Positions 45,578-55,811 of a stretch of DNA of 64,000 bases are shown here, in pieces. The first letter of the stretch is position 1, and each line of letters begins with the position of its first letter. The notes below the pieces were generated by a model that had not been told where the DNA came from, did no database searches, and worked only from the letters and a program-made list of their open reading frames with translations. The stretch comes from Bacteroidia bacterium. GTDB lineage: Bacteria > Bacteroidota > Bacteroidia > Chitinophagales > Saprospiraceae. The position numbers and the translations under genes were made by a program. The stretch lies in NCBI GenBank assembly GCA_030429045.1, contig JAUIEA010000001.1:62001-126000 (forward strand). Reading direction: 5' to 3'.

Positions 45578-45744
45578 GGGCGAATTGACTTCCACGACCA
45601 GAAGTCTTGAAAAAACAGGCTTCCAGGACAAACATCTCGATCATTTTCAGCCAAAAGCAACCAATTATGGTATTTTTCCATCACCATTAAACGCGGAGGC
45701 TTTTCCGGAGTCCAAGCATCCGAGTACCTCTCGTTCACATCACA

Positions 45745-48090
45745 ATGAATGTTTTTATGCGCCACCTTCTACTTCTGGTTTTTGGAATGACCGTTCAACA
45801 GGGATTTTGCCAGGAGCTGCCCTCTGCCATGCATTTCGATCCAAACACCCACATCCTGTCGGCCAATGGCCAGTTGACCGGGGGTGTTTACGATGAATCC
45901 GTGATCCGGTCCATCAACCTGGAATTTGAACAACCCAATTTCTGGAACCTCCTGACCCAGAACAAGACGGCCCAGATTGATATTCCAGCCACCATGACCG
46001 TAGACGGAGAGGCATACCCCAATGTGGGCGTCCGGTTCAAAGGGCAAACCTCGTATTCCCAACTGGGCGGCTCTGACAAAAAGTCCTTTAACATCACCCT
46101 TGATTACCTGGATCCCGACCAGAACTGGGGCGGGTACGAAACTACCAACCTCAACAATGCCTTCCAGGATCGGTCGTTCATGCGCGAAGTGCTGTATCTC
46201 CATCTCCTGCGAAAGCATATTCCCGCTGCCAAAGCCTGCTATGTTCATCTCACCATAAATGATGAGAACTGGGGGCTATATCCACATGTGCAGCAGATCA
46301 ACGGCCAGTTTCTCAAGGAATGGTTCTTCAGCAATAATGGCACTCGCTGGCGTGCTGACAAACCACCTGGATCCTCCCCTGGCGGACCTCCGGGCCCCAT
46401 GTGGGGTGATGGCACTGCGGCCTTGAATGACCTTGGACCGGATACGACCGAATACCAGAAATATTATACCCTGAAAACCGCAAACAAAGACAATCCATGG
46501 GATGACCTCGTCACTGTCTGTGATGTCCTCAACAATACACCCCTGGATCAACTCGCTGCTGTCATTCCCGACTACCTGGACCTGGATCGGACCTTATGGT
46601 TTCTGGCTTCAGAAATCCTGTTCACGGATGATGACGGGTATGTCTATAAAGGCAAGATGGATTACTATCTCTACTGGGATCCTGAAACAGGACGGATAAC
46701 CCCCCTGGAGTTTGATGGCAACAGCCCGATGGCCACCAACAAGATCAACTGGAGCCCATTTTATAATGCAGATAAGGTCAATTATCCTTTGCTCAATCGT
46801 TTGCTTGCAGTCCCCAAAATTCGGCAGCGCTACCTGGCACACTTCCGCACATTACTGGCCGAATCTTTTGATCCGGCGATCGTCCACCCCCTGATCGATC
46901 AGTATGCATCCTTCATTGATACCGAAGTGCAGGCCGACCCCAAGAAGTTGTATTCCTATGCCAACTTCCAGAGCGAGACGAACGTCCTGAAGAACTTTTT
47001 CAACAATCGCTTTGCTTTCCTCCAGAACAATAATGAGATCGCCCAACCCGCACCGACGATCAGTAATGTGATCATGTTGAGCAACGAGGGCGAGTGGAAC
47101 GCGCCCAAAGGGGATGAAGAAGCCGTGATCCGGGCGGAGGTCTCCAGCACAAATGGTATCTCTTCCGTAAAAGCCTATTGGTCAGATCAGTTAACCGGCA
47201 ATTTTTCTGTTGTCCAATTGTATGATGATGGCTTGCACCAGGACGGTGACGCCCAGGATGGCATCTTTGGCAATGTGTTGCCCGGTATGAATGCCGGTTC
47301 ATGGGTGCGATTTTACGTAGAAGCGGCATCGGACAACCCGGACAAATCCGTTTCCTATTCTCCGGTCGGAGCCGAACATGATGTCTATCTCTTCCAGGTA
47401 GAATCCAAACTGGCCAGCAATCCGGATCTCGTCATCAATGAACTGATGGCCAGCAATGATATGACGGCCATGGATGAAGCGGGTGAATATGAAGACTGGA
47501 TCGAACTCTACAACAAGGGAACAGTTGAGCTGGACATCAGCGGATACTACCTCAGCGACAAGGCTGACAATCTGACCAAGTGGGTCTTTCCGGACAATAC
47601 CACCATTCCGGCAGATGGATACCTGATTGTCTGGGCAGACGAAAATGGCAGCGAAGGACCGCTGCATGCCAACTTCAAACTCTCGGCGTCCGGAGAAGCC
47701 CTCTACCTTTCCAATCCTGATCTGGAATTGGTGGATGAGGTCATCTTCGGCCAACAGGAAACGGATATGGGATATGCCCGGATACCCAACGGCACAGGAT
47801 CATTTGTGATCCAGGAACCAACCTTTGCTGCGAATAATGAAGGTCCTTCAGCCATTGACCCCAATGGTACAGATGTGCTGACCTGGCAATTTATTCCCAA
47901 CCCTGCCAGCTCATGGCTCTATCTGTCAGGAGTGACTGACGAAGCCATCACCATTCGCAATATCACCGGGCAAGTCATGTGGTCAAATACGGGAGAAGGC
48001 CTCCAATCCATTGCTGTTGCAACCTGGCCAAACGGTGTCTATATCGCACAATCCGGACCTGTCGTCCAGCGTCTGGTGATTCAGCATTGA
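45745..48090 (+). CDS. CotH-kinase family protein with lamin-tail and T9SS domains
   Basis: This 781-residue protein has a signal peptide ending QQGFCQ. A CotH domain lies at about 45-420: VRFKGQTSYS, KKSFNITLDYLDPDQNW, YVHLTINDENWGLYPHVQ, then ITPLEFDGNSPM, which holds the metal-binding Asp. An Ig/Y_Y-like region (450-550) follows, then a lamin-tail domain (LVINELMASND, YEDWIELYNKG) at about 555-690 and a T9SS type A tail (FIPNPASSWLYLSG). CotH proteins are atypical secreted kinases; in Bacillus CotH phosphorylates spore-coat proteins. The substrate here is unknown, though extracellular T9SS partners are reasonable candidates. An alternative start is ATG 45757. It is one of two CotH genes in a row, upstream of a DUF4956 operon. 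Confidence 0.88.
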   Translation: MNVFMRHLLLLVFGMTVQQGFCQELPSAMHFDPNTHILSANGQLTGGVYDESVIRSINLEFEQPNFWNLLTQNKTAQIDIPATMTVDGEAYPNVGVRFKGQTSYSQLGGSDKKSFNITLDYLDPDQNWGGYETTNLNNAFQDRSFMREVLYLHLLRKHIPAAKACYVHLTINDENWGLYPHVQQINGQFLKEWFFSNNGTRWRADKPPGSSPGGPPGPMWGDGTAALNDLGPDTTEYQKYYTLKTANKDNPWDDLVTVCDVLNNTPLDQLAAVIPDYLDLDRTLWFLASEILFTDDDGYVYKGKMDYYLYWDPETGRITPLEFDGNSPMATNKINWSPFYNADKVNYPLLNRLLAVPKIRQRYLAHFRTLLAESFDPAIVHPLIDQYASFIDTEVQADPKKLYSYANFQSETNVLKNFFNNRFAFLQNNNEIAQPAPTISNVIMLSNEGEWNAPKGDEEAVIRAEVSSTNGISSVKAYWSDQLTGNFSVVQLYDDGLHQDGDAQDGIFGNVLPGMNAGSWVRFYVEAASDNPDKSVSYSPVGAEHDVYLFQVESKLASNPDLVINELMASNDMTAMDEAGEYEDWIELYNKGTVELDISGYYLSDKADNLTKWVFPDNTTIPADGYLIVWADENGSEGPLHANFKLSASGEALYLSNPDLELVDEVIFGQQETDMGYARIPNGTGSFVIQEPTFAANNEGPSAIDPNGTDVLTWQFIPNPASSWLYLSGVTDEAITIRNITGQVMWSNTGEGLQSIAVATWPNGVYIAQSGPVVQRLVIQH

Positions 48091-48257
48091 TGATGGAGGG
48101 GAGGAGTCGAGGAGGGGAGGAGTCGAGGGGACTGAGGGACATAGTGACGAAGAGATTCTCTGAGACTCTGTGGAACTCTGTGCCCTCTGTGGTGATGTAA
48201 AGACGGAGTGACGAAGAGACGGAGTGACGAAGTGAATTAAATTTCTCCAGGATTTCT
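48091..48257. repeat. Low-complexity GA-word repeat after cotH-like gene 1
   Basis: Words such as GAGGGGAGGAGTCGAG, GACGGAGTGACGAAG and CTCTGTGCCCTCTGTGGTG are strung together. The GACGGAGTGACGAAGAG word is itself doubled, and CTCTGTGCCCTCTGTGGTGATG reappears at about 48709-48728. No gene is seen. Confidence 0.6.
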
Positions 48258-48262
48258 TTGCG

Positions 48263-48480
48263 CCCAGACGATCCCGCTCATTGCGGGATATCTGGATCCG
48301 GACTAATACGTCCGGGCCTTAAATCTTCCCGCGCCATTGCACCCAGACGATCCTGTCTGGATCCGGACCAAAGCGTCCGGGCCTTTGCGAGAAATGGATC
48401 GCACAAAGGCCCAGACCCCGGGCACTCGGGGTGGTCTAGATCCGGACATGGCCCCAAGGGTTCGGGGCCATCGTCCGGGC
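48263..48480. repeat. Three tandem two-hairpin palindromic units
   Basis: Units at 48263-48318, 48342-48383 and 48410-48480 share the frame CCCAGAC ... TCTGGATCCGGAC ... GTCCGGGC. In each, CCAGAC pairs with the TCTGG side and CCGGAC with GTCCGG, giving two adjacent hairpins. The inserted loops differ. Unit 1 adds an ATCCCGC/GCGGGAT stem to hairpin 1. Unit 2 has bare six-base loops. Unit 3 adds CCCCG/CGGGG to hairpin 1 and GGCCCC/GGGGCC to hairpin 2. Pairing is thus kept while sequence changes. ORFs over this stretch are artefacts of the palindromes. Confidence 0.8.
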
Positions 48481-48730
48481 GCTGTGCCGCAAAGGGGAGT
48501 CATGCTTTTTTTGAACACTTTGCTTTTACGAATGGCATTCGTCTTCATTATTTGGCGATGCGAGAGCGCGCAGAGAACCTTTGAATTATTCAGAGTTATC
48601 ACCTTCCAGCAATAGGTTGTCCACATTAAACGAATAAACCCATAACCGAATAAACGTTTTCTACTCTGTGGTGAATTTGAGACTCTGTGACCTTGTGACT
48701 ATGAGACTCTGTGCCCTCTGTGGTGATGAA

Positions 48731-49122
48731 AAGACGGAGTGACATAGAGACTGAGAGACGAAGTGAATCTGATTTCTCCAAGAACTCTTAGTGTACTCCC
48801 TCTACTTCAGAACACCCTCAGGGGCTCAGGTAGAATTTCTTTTTCACCGCTCCAGTGTCCTTAGTGACTTAGTGGTAAATCGGAGACCGTGGGACGTTGA
48901 GACCATGTGACTCTGTGAAATTCTGTGGTGGTGAGAAGACGGAGTGACATAGAGACTGAGAGACGAAGTGAATCTGATTTCTCCAAGAACTCTTAGTGTA
49001 CTCCCTCTACTTCAGAACACCCTCAGGGGCTCAGGTAGAATTTCTATTTCACCCCTACAGTGTCCTTCGTGACTACGTGGTGAAACGGAGACCGTGGGAC
49101 GTTGAGACCATGTGACTCTGTG
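48731..49122. repeat. Tandem duplication with a 205-base period
   Basis: 48731-48917 and 48936-49122 are two 187-base copies, identical through AGACGGAGTGACATAGAG, ACTCCCTCTACTTCAG and GACCGTGGGACGTTGAG. They differ at roughly ten positions near the middle (for example CTCCAGTG against CTACAGTG). The 18-base spacer begins AAATTCTGTGG. Confidence 0.8.
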
Positions 49123-49131
49123 GTCTAAAAT

Positions 49132-49232
49132 CTCTTAGTGGGCTTCCTCCACTTCAGAAGACCCTCCAGGTCTCTAGTATAATTTCTATTTCACCGCTAC
49201 AGTGCCCTTCGTGACTAAGTGGTGATTAGATC
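49132..49232. repeat. Third, diverged partial copy of the 205-base repeat
   Basis: CTCTTAGTGGGCTTCCTCC through TTCACCGCTACAGTGCCC parallels 48786-48880 and its second copy with scattered changes. The remaining 49233-49375 up to the next gene holds similar words (TTTGCGCCCCTTGCG) and no supported gene. Confidence 0.6.
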
Positions 49233-49375
49233 CAAAATCTCTTTGCACCTTCATTTATTTGCGCCCCTTGCGTCTTTGCGAGACACCCTAAGTATTCCCA
49301 ATCCAGAGTCTCAAATTGCATTCCTTCCGATCACAACCCAAATTGAGTACATTAGACAGTCTAAATGAGTGTCTT

Positions 49376-52300
49376 ATGAGATCGGGCTTACGCCTTACCC
49401 TTTTCCTGTTTTGCTTGCTGGCTGGTCAGTTTGGCTATACACAGGTGGTCATCAACGAGTTTTCAGCTGCCAACCTGACCACCATAGCTGCCAATACCGG
49501 AGAATATGAGGACTGGATCGAACTCTATAACCCCGGACCCGGAGCGGCAAATCTCGGTGGATACCACCTCAGTGACCGGGTCAACAACCCGACCAAATGG
49601 GTCATCCCCAATGGGGTGTCCATCCCTCCAGGAGGGTATATGGTCTTTTTTGCCTCCGACGAAAACGGCATGCTGCTCGGACAGCATCATACGAGTTTCA
49701 AGATCACCCAGACCGACCCCAAGGAAGCCGTGGTCTTTGCCGATCCGGCAGGGGCCATCCTGGACTATCATGAGATCGACATCCCCAATCAGCAGAACCA
49801 CAGCTGGTGCAGATTTCCAGATGGCGGACCCTGGAACCTCGGCACCAACCCCACCCCCGGGTCTACCAATAACTCGACTTATTCCAGCTATGGCCCCAGC
49901 CCGACTGCAGATGTCGAAGCCGGGTATTACCCGGGAGCCATTTCTGTCACCCTGACATCAAGCATTCCCGGTACCATCCGCTATACCACCAATGGCACTA
50001 CTCCCGGTGCCGGGTCTCCGGTGTACAGCGTACCCATTCCCATCAATTCAACTACAATCCTGCGCTGGTTTCTCATTCCTGATGATCCGACCATTCACCC
50101 TTCAGCTAAAGAAACGAACAGCTACTTTATCGGTCCGGACAAGCATGAGCTGAAAGTGGTCTCCATATGTGGAGATAATCTCCAAACCCTGTTGACTGGT
50201 TCTTCGATCAAGCCACAGGGAAGCTTCGAGCTGTTTTCAGAAACGGGCACCTTCATTGATGAAGCCAGTGGCGAATACAACCGCCATGGCAAGGACTCCT
50301 GGGCCTACGCACAGCGGGGGATCGACTATATCACCCGGGATCAGATGGGCGTGGATGACGAGATCCACTATCCTCTTTTTCCGCTACAGAACCGGAAAGA
50401 TTATCAGCGCCTCATCATCAAGGCAGCAGCGAATGACAACTACCCCTTTATCAAGGGTGCTCACATTCGGGATGCTTTTGTACATGAACTGGCCCAGCGT
50501 GCCGGCATGAACCTGGATGTCCGCAGCTATGAACCTTGCATTCTCTATGTCAATGGCAATTACTGGGGTGTGTATGAGATCCGGGAAAAGGTGGATGACA
50601 AGGACTACACCAAACGCTATTACGGTCTGGACGGGACCCAGATCGATTTTATCAAGACCTGGGGAGGGACCTGGGCCGAATACGGCACCACTGCCAACTG
50701 GAATGCCTTGCGCAGCTATATCCTGGCCAATGACATGACCATTCCAGCCAACTTTCAATATGTCGCCGATCGCCTCGATATGCTCAGTCTGGCCGACTAC
50801 TTCATCATCAATATCCACACCGTTTGCAAGGACTGGCTCAATTGGAACACGGCCTGGTGGGGTGGTGATGACGGCCAGGGAAACAAAGTCAAGTGGCGCT
50901 ATACCCTCTGGGATATGGATGCCACCTTTGGCCATTATATCAACTATACCAATGTCCCCAATACAGGACCGGCTGCCGATCCCTGCGATATCGAAAAACT
51001 GCCCAATAATTCAGACCCGCAGAGCCATGTCGATGTGCTCATGAAGTTGTTCGACAACCCGGACTTTCACGACCTCTATATCAACCGTTACGCCGATCTG
51101 AACAATACCGCCCTCAGTTGCTCATCTATGATCGACCTGCTTAACGAACTGATCGCCCGGATCGAACCGGAAATGCCCCGACAGATCACCCGGTGGGGAG
51201 GCACCATGGCCGAATGGCAAGCAGAAGTACAGGAGTTACGCGACTTTATCCTCAGCCGGTGTGTAGAGATCGAAGATGGCCTGACCGATTGTTACCAGCT
51301 CTCCGGACCCCATGAACTGACGGTCATCGTCATGCCCCAGGGCTCCCCCAATAATGTCCGTATCAACACACTGAATCCGACCCAATATCCCTTCCTTGGC
51401 AAATACTACGGAGGTGCCGACCTCGATCTGACCGCCATCCCGGATCCCGACTGGGCCTTTGTGCGCTGGGAGACCGACTCCCTCGACCTCGGTCCCGACC
51501 TGATGGCCAATCCTGTAGATGGCAAGTTAAACGGACCGGATACCCTCTGGGCCTTCTTCGAACCCATCTGCATGCTGGGCGTCGAGATCCTTCCGCCCAA
51601 GAAAGTGGCCCTGGATTGCTATACCGATCCGGTGGTCCTGAAAGGTGTCGCCTTTGATGGCAGTGACCAGTACACCTGGACCTGGACCGATGAGAACGGT
51701 ACCATCCTGCAAAACGGCATGACCGATACACTCACGATTACCGCCCCCGGATGGTACACCATGGCTGTCTGGGATGAGCAGTTTCAATGTGAGCGGACGG
51801 ACAGTTTCGAGGTGACCGACAATCGGGTATATCCCGTTCCCGATCTGACCGATCCGGCCCTGTTGACCTGTGTGAATACAGCGACCACCCTGGACGCCTC
51901 TGCTTCCGGCAATGGCCTGACATACAGCTGGAGTGGCCCCTGTACCCAGGGCAACCCCAATCAGGGCATGGTCGACGGGACCTGCCCGGGCTGGTATTCT
52001 GTCATCGTAACCGATCCGGCGAATGGCTGTTCCTCCATCGATTCGGTGGAGATCCAGCAGGACATACAGCCCCCTCAGAACATTGCGCTTTCCACCTCAA
52101 AAGACACCCTTCCCTGTCTGGGAACCGGAGTGGTCGCCACCCTGCAAGGTCCGGGCCTGAATCAGGGTTACATCTATGCCTGGACCAGTACAGGCCAGAT
52201 ATCCGGCGATCCATTGTCTTCACAGATCACAGCCCTGTCTCCTGGATGGTTTGTCGTACAGGTGACCAACCCGCTGAACGGCTGTTTTTTCAACGATAGC

Positions 52301-53548
52301 ATCCTTGTCGTACCCGCGTTGGACCTCTCCCTGACCATGGATTTTACCCTGGTCCAGCCGTCCTGCGACCTGGCCAGTGATGGCAGTGTCCTCATTGACA
52401 ATATCCAGGGAGGAACCGCTCCCTATACCATCGAACACCTGAATACCGGAGCGCTTGCCGTAAATGGTCTGCTCTCCGATCTCTCTCCCGGCAATCAACC
52501 CATCCGTATTACCGATCAGGCGGGTTGTGCTGCCGATACCCTGGTGAATCTCACGCCCCTGCCGCTGGCTGACTTCAATGTGCTTTCGGCTCCGGCGGGC
52601 TGTACCACCGCCCAGAATGGCAGCCTGACCATCCAGAATATCCAGGGCGGTGTCGGACCCTTTACCTATGAGATCCAGCCGGGTGGTTCCAGCCCGGATC
52701 CTCTTTTTGATGGTCTTGCCCCCGGCACCTATACACTGATCCTCCACTATGCAGGCGTATGTTTTGTCAGCGCGAATGCCGATGTCGGCACCCAGCCACC
52801 ATTCCCGCTGGATGCAGCGTTGATCTCACCCACCTGTGCAACGGCCACCAACGGACAGATCACCATTTTAACCGGTGGAGGTGAGCCCCCATTTTCCTGG
52901 TTTCTGGATGGACAGATCGGCACTGGCCCTGCCTTTACCAGTCTGAATCCGGGGTCCTACCTGCTGTCTGTTGTAGACGCTGCGGGTTGTACCTCCGAAT
53001 CCCAGGTCACCCTGGATCTGGGACTGCCGCCCTCAATCGATCTCGGTCCTGACAAAACTGTCCTCCTGGGTGATTGGGTCGATATCCATCCTACCATATC
53101 CGGGACAGCTGCCTCCTTGACCTGGCCCGGTTTTGCCTGTCCGAATTGTCCCAGCCTCTCCTTCCAGGCATGGATGGATACCACGGTTACTGTTTTGATG
53201 GTGGATGATGGAGGTTGTACCGCCTCTGATGATCTGATCGTCCGGGTGAAAGCCAGGGAAGAGATCTACTGGCCCGGTGCCTTTTCACCCAATGGAGATG
53301 GCATCAATGATCTCTGGTTGCCGGTGGCCCTTTCGCCACTGGCAAAACTGGTGGACATGGGCATCTACGACCGATGGGGAAACCTGGTGTATTCACGTTC
53401 AAATACCACCTTGAATGATGCTTCATCCTGGGATGGGACCATGAACGGCGACCCATGCCAAAACGGGGTTTATGTCTACCGCTGTCGCATCCAGATCGAA
53501 CCGGGAAAGGTGATCGAGCGGGCTGGGGAGATCTTGTTGATCCGCTAG
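49376..53548 (+). CDS. Large CotH-kinase protein with lamin-tail, PKD-like repeats and gliding-type T9SS domain
   Basis: This 1390-residue protein has a signal peptide ending GQFGYTQ. A lamin-tail domain (VVINEFSAANL, YEDWIELYNPG) lies at ~20-150, and a chitobiase-like beta domain (TIRYTTNGTTPGAGSPVY) at ~190-255. The CotH domain spans ~260-600, with YILYVNGNYWGVYEIREK-type sequence (here CILYVNGNYWGVYEIREK) and WRYTLWDMDATFGHY. SprB/PKD-like beta repeats (DIQGGTAPYT-type) follow, then a gliding-type (CHU_C, type B) sorting domain with FSPNGDGINDLW and MGIYDRWGNLVY. The ATG at 49376 gives the signal peptide. It ends four bases into the convergent TolC-like gene's stop. Confidence 0.88.
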   Translation: MRSGLRLTLFLFCLLAGQFGYTQVVINEFSAANLTTIAANTGEYEDWIELYNPGPGAANLGGYHLSDRVNNPTKWVIPNGVSIPPGGYMVFFASDENGMLLGQHHTSFKITQTDPKEAVVFADPAGAILDYHEIDIPNQQNHSWCRFPDGGPWNLGTNPTPGSTNNSTYSSYGPSPTADVEAGYYPGAISVTLTSSIPGTIRYTTNGTTPGAGSPVYSVPIPINSTTILRWFLIPDDPTIHPSAKETNSYFIGPDKHELKVVSICGDNLQTLLTGSSIKPQGSFELFSETGTFIDEASGEYNRHGKDSWAYAQRGIDYITRDQMGVDDEIHYPLFPLQNRKDYQRLIIKAAANDNYPFIKGAHIRDAFVHELAQRAGMNLDVRSYEPCILYVNGNYWGVYEIREKVDDKDYTKRYYGLDGTQIDFIKTWGGTWAEYGTTANWNALRSYILANDMTIPANFQYVADRLDMLSLADYFIINIHTVCKDWLNWNTAWWGGDDGQGNKVKWRYTLWDMDATFGHYINYTNVPNTGPAADPCDIEKLPNNSDPQSHVDVLMKLFDNPDFHDLYINRYADLNNTALSCSSMIDLLNELIARIEPEMPRQITRWGGTMAEWQAEVQELRDFILSRCVEIEDGLTDCYQLSGPHELTVIVMPQGSPNNVRINTLNPTQYPFLGKYYGGADLDLTAIPDPDWAFVRWETDSLDLGPDLMANPVDGKLNGPDTLWAFFEPICMLGVEILPPKKVALDCYTDPVVLKGVAFDGSDQYTWTWTDENGTILQNGMTDTLTITAPGWYTMAVWDEQFQCERTDSFEVTDNRVYPVPDLTDPALLTCVNTATTLDASASGNGLTYSWSGPCTQGNPNQGMVDGTCPGWYSVIVTDPANGCSSIDSVEIQQDIQPPQNIALSTSKDTLPCLGTGVVATLQGPGLNQGYIYAWTSTGQISGDPLSSQITALSPGWFVVQVTNPLNGCFFNDSILVVPALDLSLTMDFTLVQPSCDLASDGSVLIDNIQGGTAPYTIEHLNTGALAVNGLLSDLSPGNQPIRITDQAGCAADTLVNLTPLPLADFNVLSAPAGCTTAQNGSLTIQNIQGGVGPFTYEIQPGGSSPDPLFDGLAPGTYTLILHYAGVCFVSANADVGTQPPFPLDAALISPTCATATNGQITILTGGGEPPFSWFLDGQIGTGPAFTSLNPGSYLLSVVDAAGCTSESQVTLDLGLPPSIDLGPDKTVLLGDWVDIHPTISGTAASLTWPGFACPNCPSLSFQAWMDTTVTVLMVDDGGCTASDDLIVRVKAREEIYWPGAFSPNGDGINDLWLPVALSPLAKLVDMGIYDRWGNLVYSRSNTTLNDASSWDGTMNGDPCQNGVYVYRCRIQIEPGKVIERAGEILLIR

Positions 53549-54804
53549 AAAGCTGGTCGCAGCGTATGCAGATGATTGATCAACGGCGTCTGTGACAAAG
53601 TGCCAGACAGGTCCAGCCATTTGACATAGACCTCGAAGGCTTTCTGCTCCAGATCCAGGATGCGCAATGCATATTTGATCCTGGCTTTTTTTGCTTCCAG
53701 GATCAACAATGGTTCTGTCGAAAGCCCGGGCAATGCTCCTGTCTCCATTTTCTGAAGAAAGCTGTTTGCCCATTGTTCTTCCTGCATCTGCTTTTGCTGG
53801 CGCAGAAGCTCGAATTCCACCCGGAGATCATTAAGGCGCTGATGGGTCTGGCGCTGAAGGCTGGTGATCTTTTGCTCCGATTCCAGTTGTTCCAGCGCCA
53901 GCTCCTGTCGTTTGACATTCCCTGCCTTGGCGTAGGGAATATTCACCCCCATGCTGATGCTGAATTCTTCCCGGAAGGGATCTTTGGGATCCTGCTGGTA
54001 ACGGCTCTGGACAAAATCCAGGACCTTCTCCCGTTCTGCCTTCTCGACCCGTTGCTCCATCTTGACGGCGTCCAACTTGCTCTGGGCGATCATAATCGGA
54101 GTAGCGGGTTCCTGTGGGCTATTGGCAAGCGTTGCCGCCATCTGATCTTCGGTGATCCAGGGGTAGGTCGTGAGATCTTCGGGTGCAGGTGCGGAAGTGT
54201 TTCCCGTCAATGGACGCTCCAGAAGCTGTCGGGACCGTTCCAGCTCCTGAAGTCGGCTCAACCGTTGCTGCCGATCCTCCTCTACCTGAAGCAGATCCTT
54301 GAGATTTGCCCCATCCACCTGTCCGATCTGTCCCAACACCGTCAGGTGCTGATTGTCGATCTCCAATGCCTCGTTATGCAACTCGATCTCCCGGTCGGCC
54401 GCATACAGATCGATCAGCTGTTCATAAGCCTGAGCCAGCGATTCATGCAGCGCTTTTCTGGTTTGCAAGGCATACTGGTCATTCAAGACCCCGACCAGGT
54501 CAGACTGCCGGTTTTTGGCCGTTATGGAAGATGGACTCAGCCGAAAGACATACTCCTGCTGGCGCAGGTCGAAATTGCCGGTTTCTGTCCGAAACTCAAG
54601 TTTATCGATCCAGGACATAGTAGGCGGATGTGCCATCAGGAACGAAGCCGCTTCTTCTGCCATCTGGACCTCCGGTCCTGCTGTTTGCGCCGCCAGATAT
54701 TGCGTCACCGGGTCATCCTGACCGACGAGCGTCAAGCAACTCAGCCAGGACAGTCCGATCACCAGGACTGATTTCAATCGTTTGAGATGGATTTTGCCGG
54801 CCAT
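53545..54804 (-). CDS. TolC-like outer-membrane channel protein
   Basis: This 419-residue exported protein has a signal peptide (ending LTLVGQ). Long coiled-coil helices carry many Gln/Glu heptads (LQELERSRQLLERPL, QKMQEEQWANSFLQKMETG), and FSISMGVNIPYAKAG resembles the beta-strand segments of TolC proteins. The TolC repeat pattern is weak, but the gene starts immediately after the stop of an HlyD-like adaptor gene, which supports an outer-membrane partner of an export or efflux system. No inner-membrane pump is present, although the DUF4956 membrane protein is in the same operon. Confidence 0.78.
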   Translation of the reverse strand: MAGKIHLKRLKSVLVIGLSWLSCLTLVGQDDPVTQYLAAQTAGPEVQMAEEAASFLMAHPPTMSWIDKLEFRTETGNFDLRQQEYVFRLSPSSITAKNRQSDLVGVLNDQYALQTRKALHESLAQAYEQLIDLYAADREIELHNEALEIDNQHLTVLGQIGQVDGANLKDLLQVEEDRQQRLSRLQELERSRQLLERPLTGNTSAPAPEDLTTYPWITEDQMAATLANSPQEPATPIMIAQSKLDAVKMEQRVEKAEREKVLDFVQSRYQQDPKDPFREEFSISMGVNIPYAKAGNVKRQELALEQLESEQKITSLQRQTHQRLNDLRVEFELLRQQKQMQEEQWANSFLQKMETGALPGLSTEPLLILEAKKARIKYALRILDLEQKAFEVYVKWLDLSGTLSQTPLINHLHTLRPAF

Positions 54805-55806
54805 TCAATTCGAAGCTTCAATAAACAACTGGACTTTTTCCTTTTGCAAAAAATCATTCTTTCGCGGAATGGCTACCAGGATCTCCCGACCATAGGTTTT
54901 CAGCTCGGGGATTTTACGCAGTCGCTCGGGGATCTCGACAACCCGTGTACCCAGGGCAACCACCTGCCCGCGTACAAAAAGCTCCGGCCGCGCAATGGAG
55001 ACCACATCCAGTGAGTCGTGCAATTTGACCTGCAAGAGCAGGCTTTCATGCACATACCCCTTCACCAGAGTTGGATGACGTTCGTAGAAGGTTACCAATG
55101 TGGAAAAAGAGGATTGATGCTCTCCAACCCGACCATGGATATTCCCTACCAGGCCATCATAGGGCGCAGTGATGTACATATTCTTTTTGCGAATCGAGAG
55201 CCAGTCTCGCTCCGAAGCCTGTTTTTCTTTCTGGATCCGGAAGGGGGTGATCCCGATCTGAAGTTCTTCCCGGAGTTCTACCAACTCCAGTGAATCTGCG
55301 GATATACCTGCCTGGAAGCCGCTGAGTATGCGTTGGCGTTCCAAAGCCAGAGGAGTGGCCATCGGTTTGTCTGTCTGATCCCCAACCGAAGCCAGGATCT
55401 CCTTCTGGAAGGCGAGATTGGCTTCCCATTGGGCAAGCTTCAATGCGCGTTCCTCTCGTTGGCGCTGGATCGATTCCGATTTTTGCTGGATTCGGGCCAA
55501 CAGTTCGGCCTGCCAGATTCGTTCCCGGGCCCGAAGATCATCCGTTTCATGATCAACCTTCTGGAGGCGATAGTCGAGATCGGCAATGCGCACCCGCAGC
55601 AGGGTATCCCCCTCACTGACCGCCTCGCCTTCTGATACCAGGATATCTATCAGTTGCACATCTTCTTCCAGGTTCATTTCGGTCTCCTGGTTCTCCGCAA
55701 ACCCGTAGAAATACTCTGTATGCCGGTTGTGCTGCCCATTCAATAACCAGAGGACGATTATCCCGACCAGAAAGAAAAGGAACAGATAAAGACTGCGCGT
55801 ACTCAT
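54805..55806 (-). CDS. HlyD-like periplasmic adaptor protein
   Basis: This 333-residue protein has one N-terminal membrane anchor (LYLFLFFLVGIIVLWLL, 7-23). Lipoyl/biotinyl-like halves follow (ILVSEGEAVSEGDTLLRV and ITAPYDGLVGNIHGRVGEH). They flank a coiled-coil hairpin (about 80-200), and a beta-barrel domain follows. Such adaptors bridge an inner-membrane transporter and an outer-membrane channel. It abuts the TolC-like gene with no gap and follows the DUF4956 gene by five bases. The usual ABC or RND transporter is missing, which makes DUF4956 the only inner-membrane partner encoded here. Confidence 0.82.
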   Translation of the reverse strand: MSTRSLYLFLFFLVGIIVLWLLNGQHNRHTEYFYGFAENQETEMNLEEDVQLIDILVSEGEAVSEGDTLLRVRIADLDYRLQKVDHETDDLRARERIWQAELLARIQQKSESIQRQREERALKLAQWEANLAFQKEILASVGDQTDKPMATPLALERQRILSGFQAGISADSLELVELREELQIGITPFRIQKEKQASERDWLSIRKKNMYITAPYDGLVGNIHGRVGEHQSSFSTLVTFYERHPTLVKGYVHESLLLQVKLHDSLDVVSIARPELFVRGQVVALGTRVVEIPERLRKIPELKTYGREILVAIPRKNDFLQKEKVQLFIEASN

Positions 55807-55811
55807 AGGGA

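Noticed and set aside
48258-48626. Overlapping ORFs of about 90-108 codons on both strands
   Set aside because: They run through the three palindromic double-hairpin units; the translations are composed of the repeat and mirrored on the other strand.
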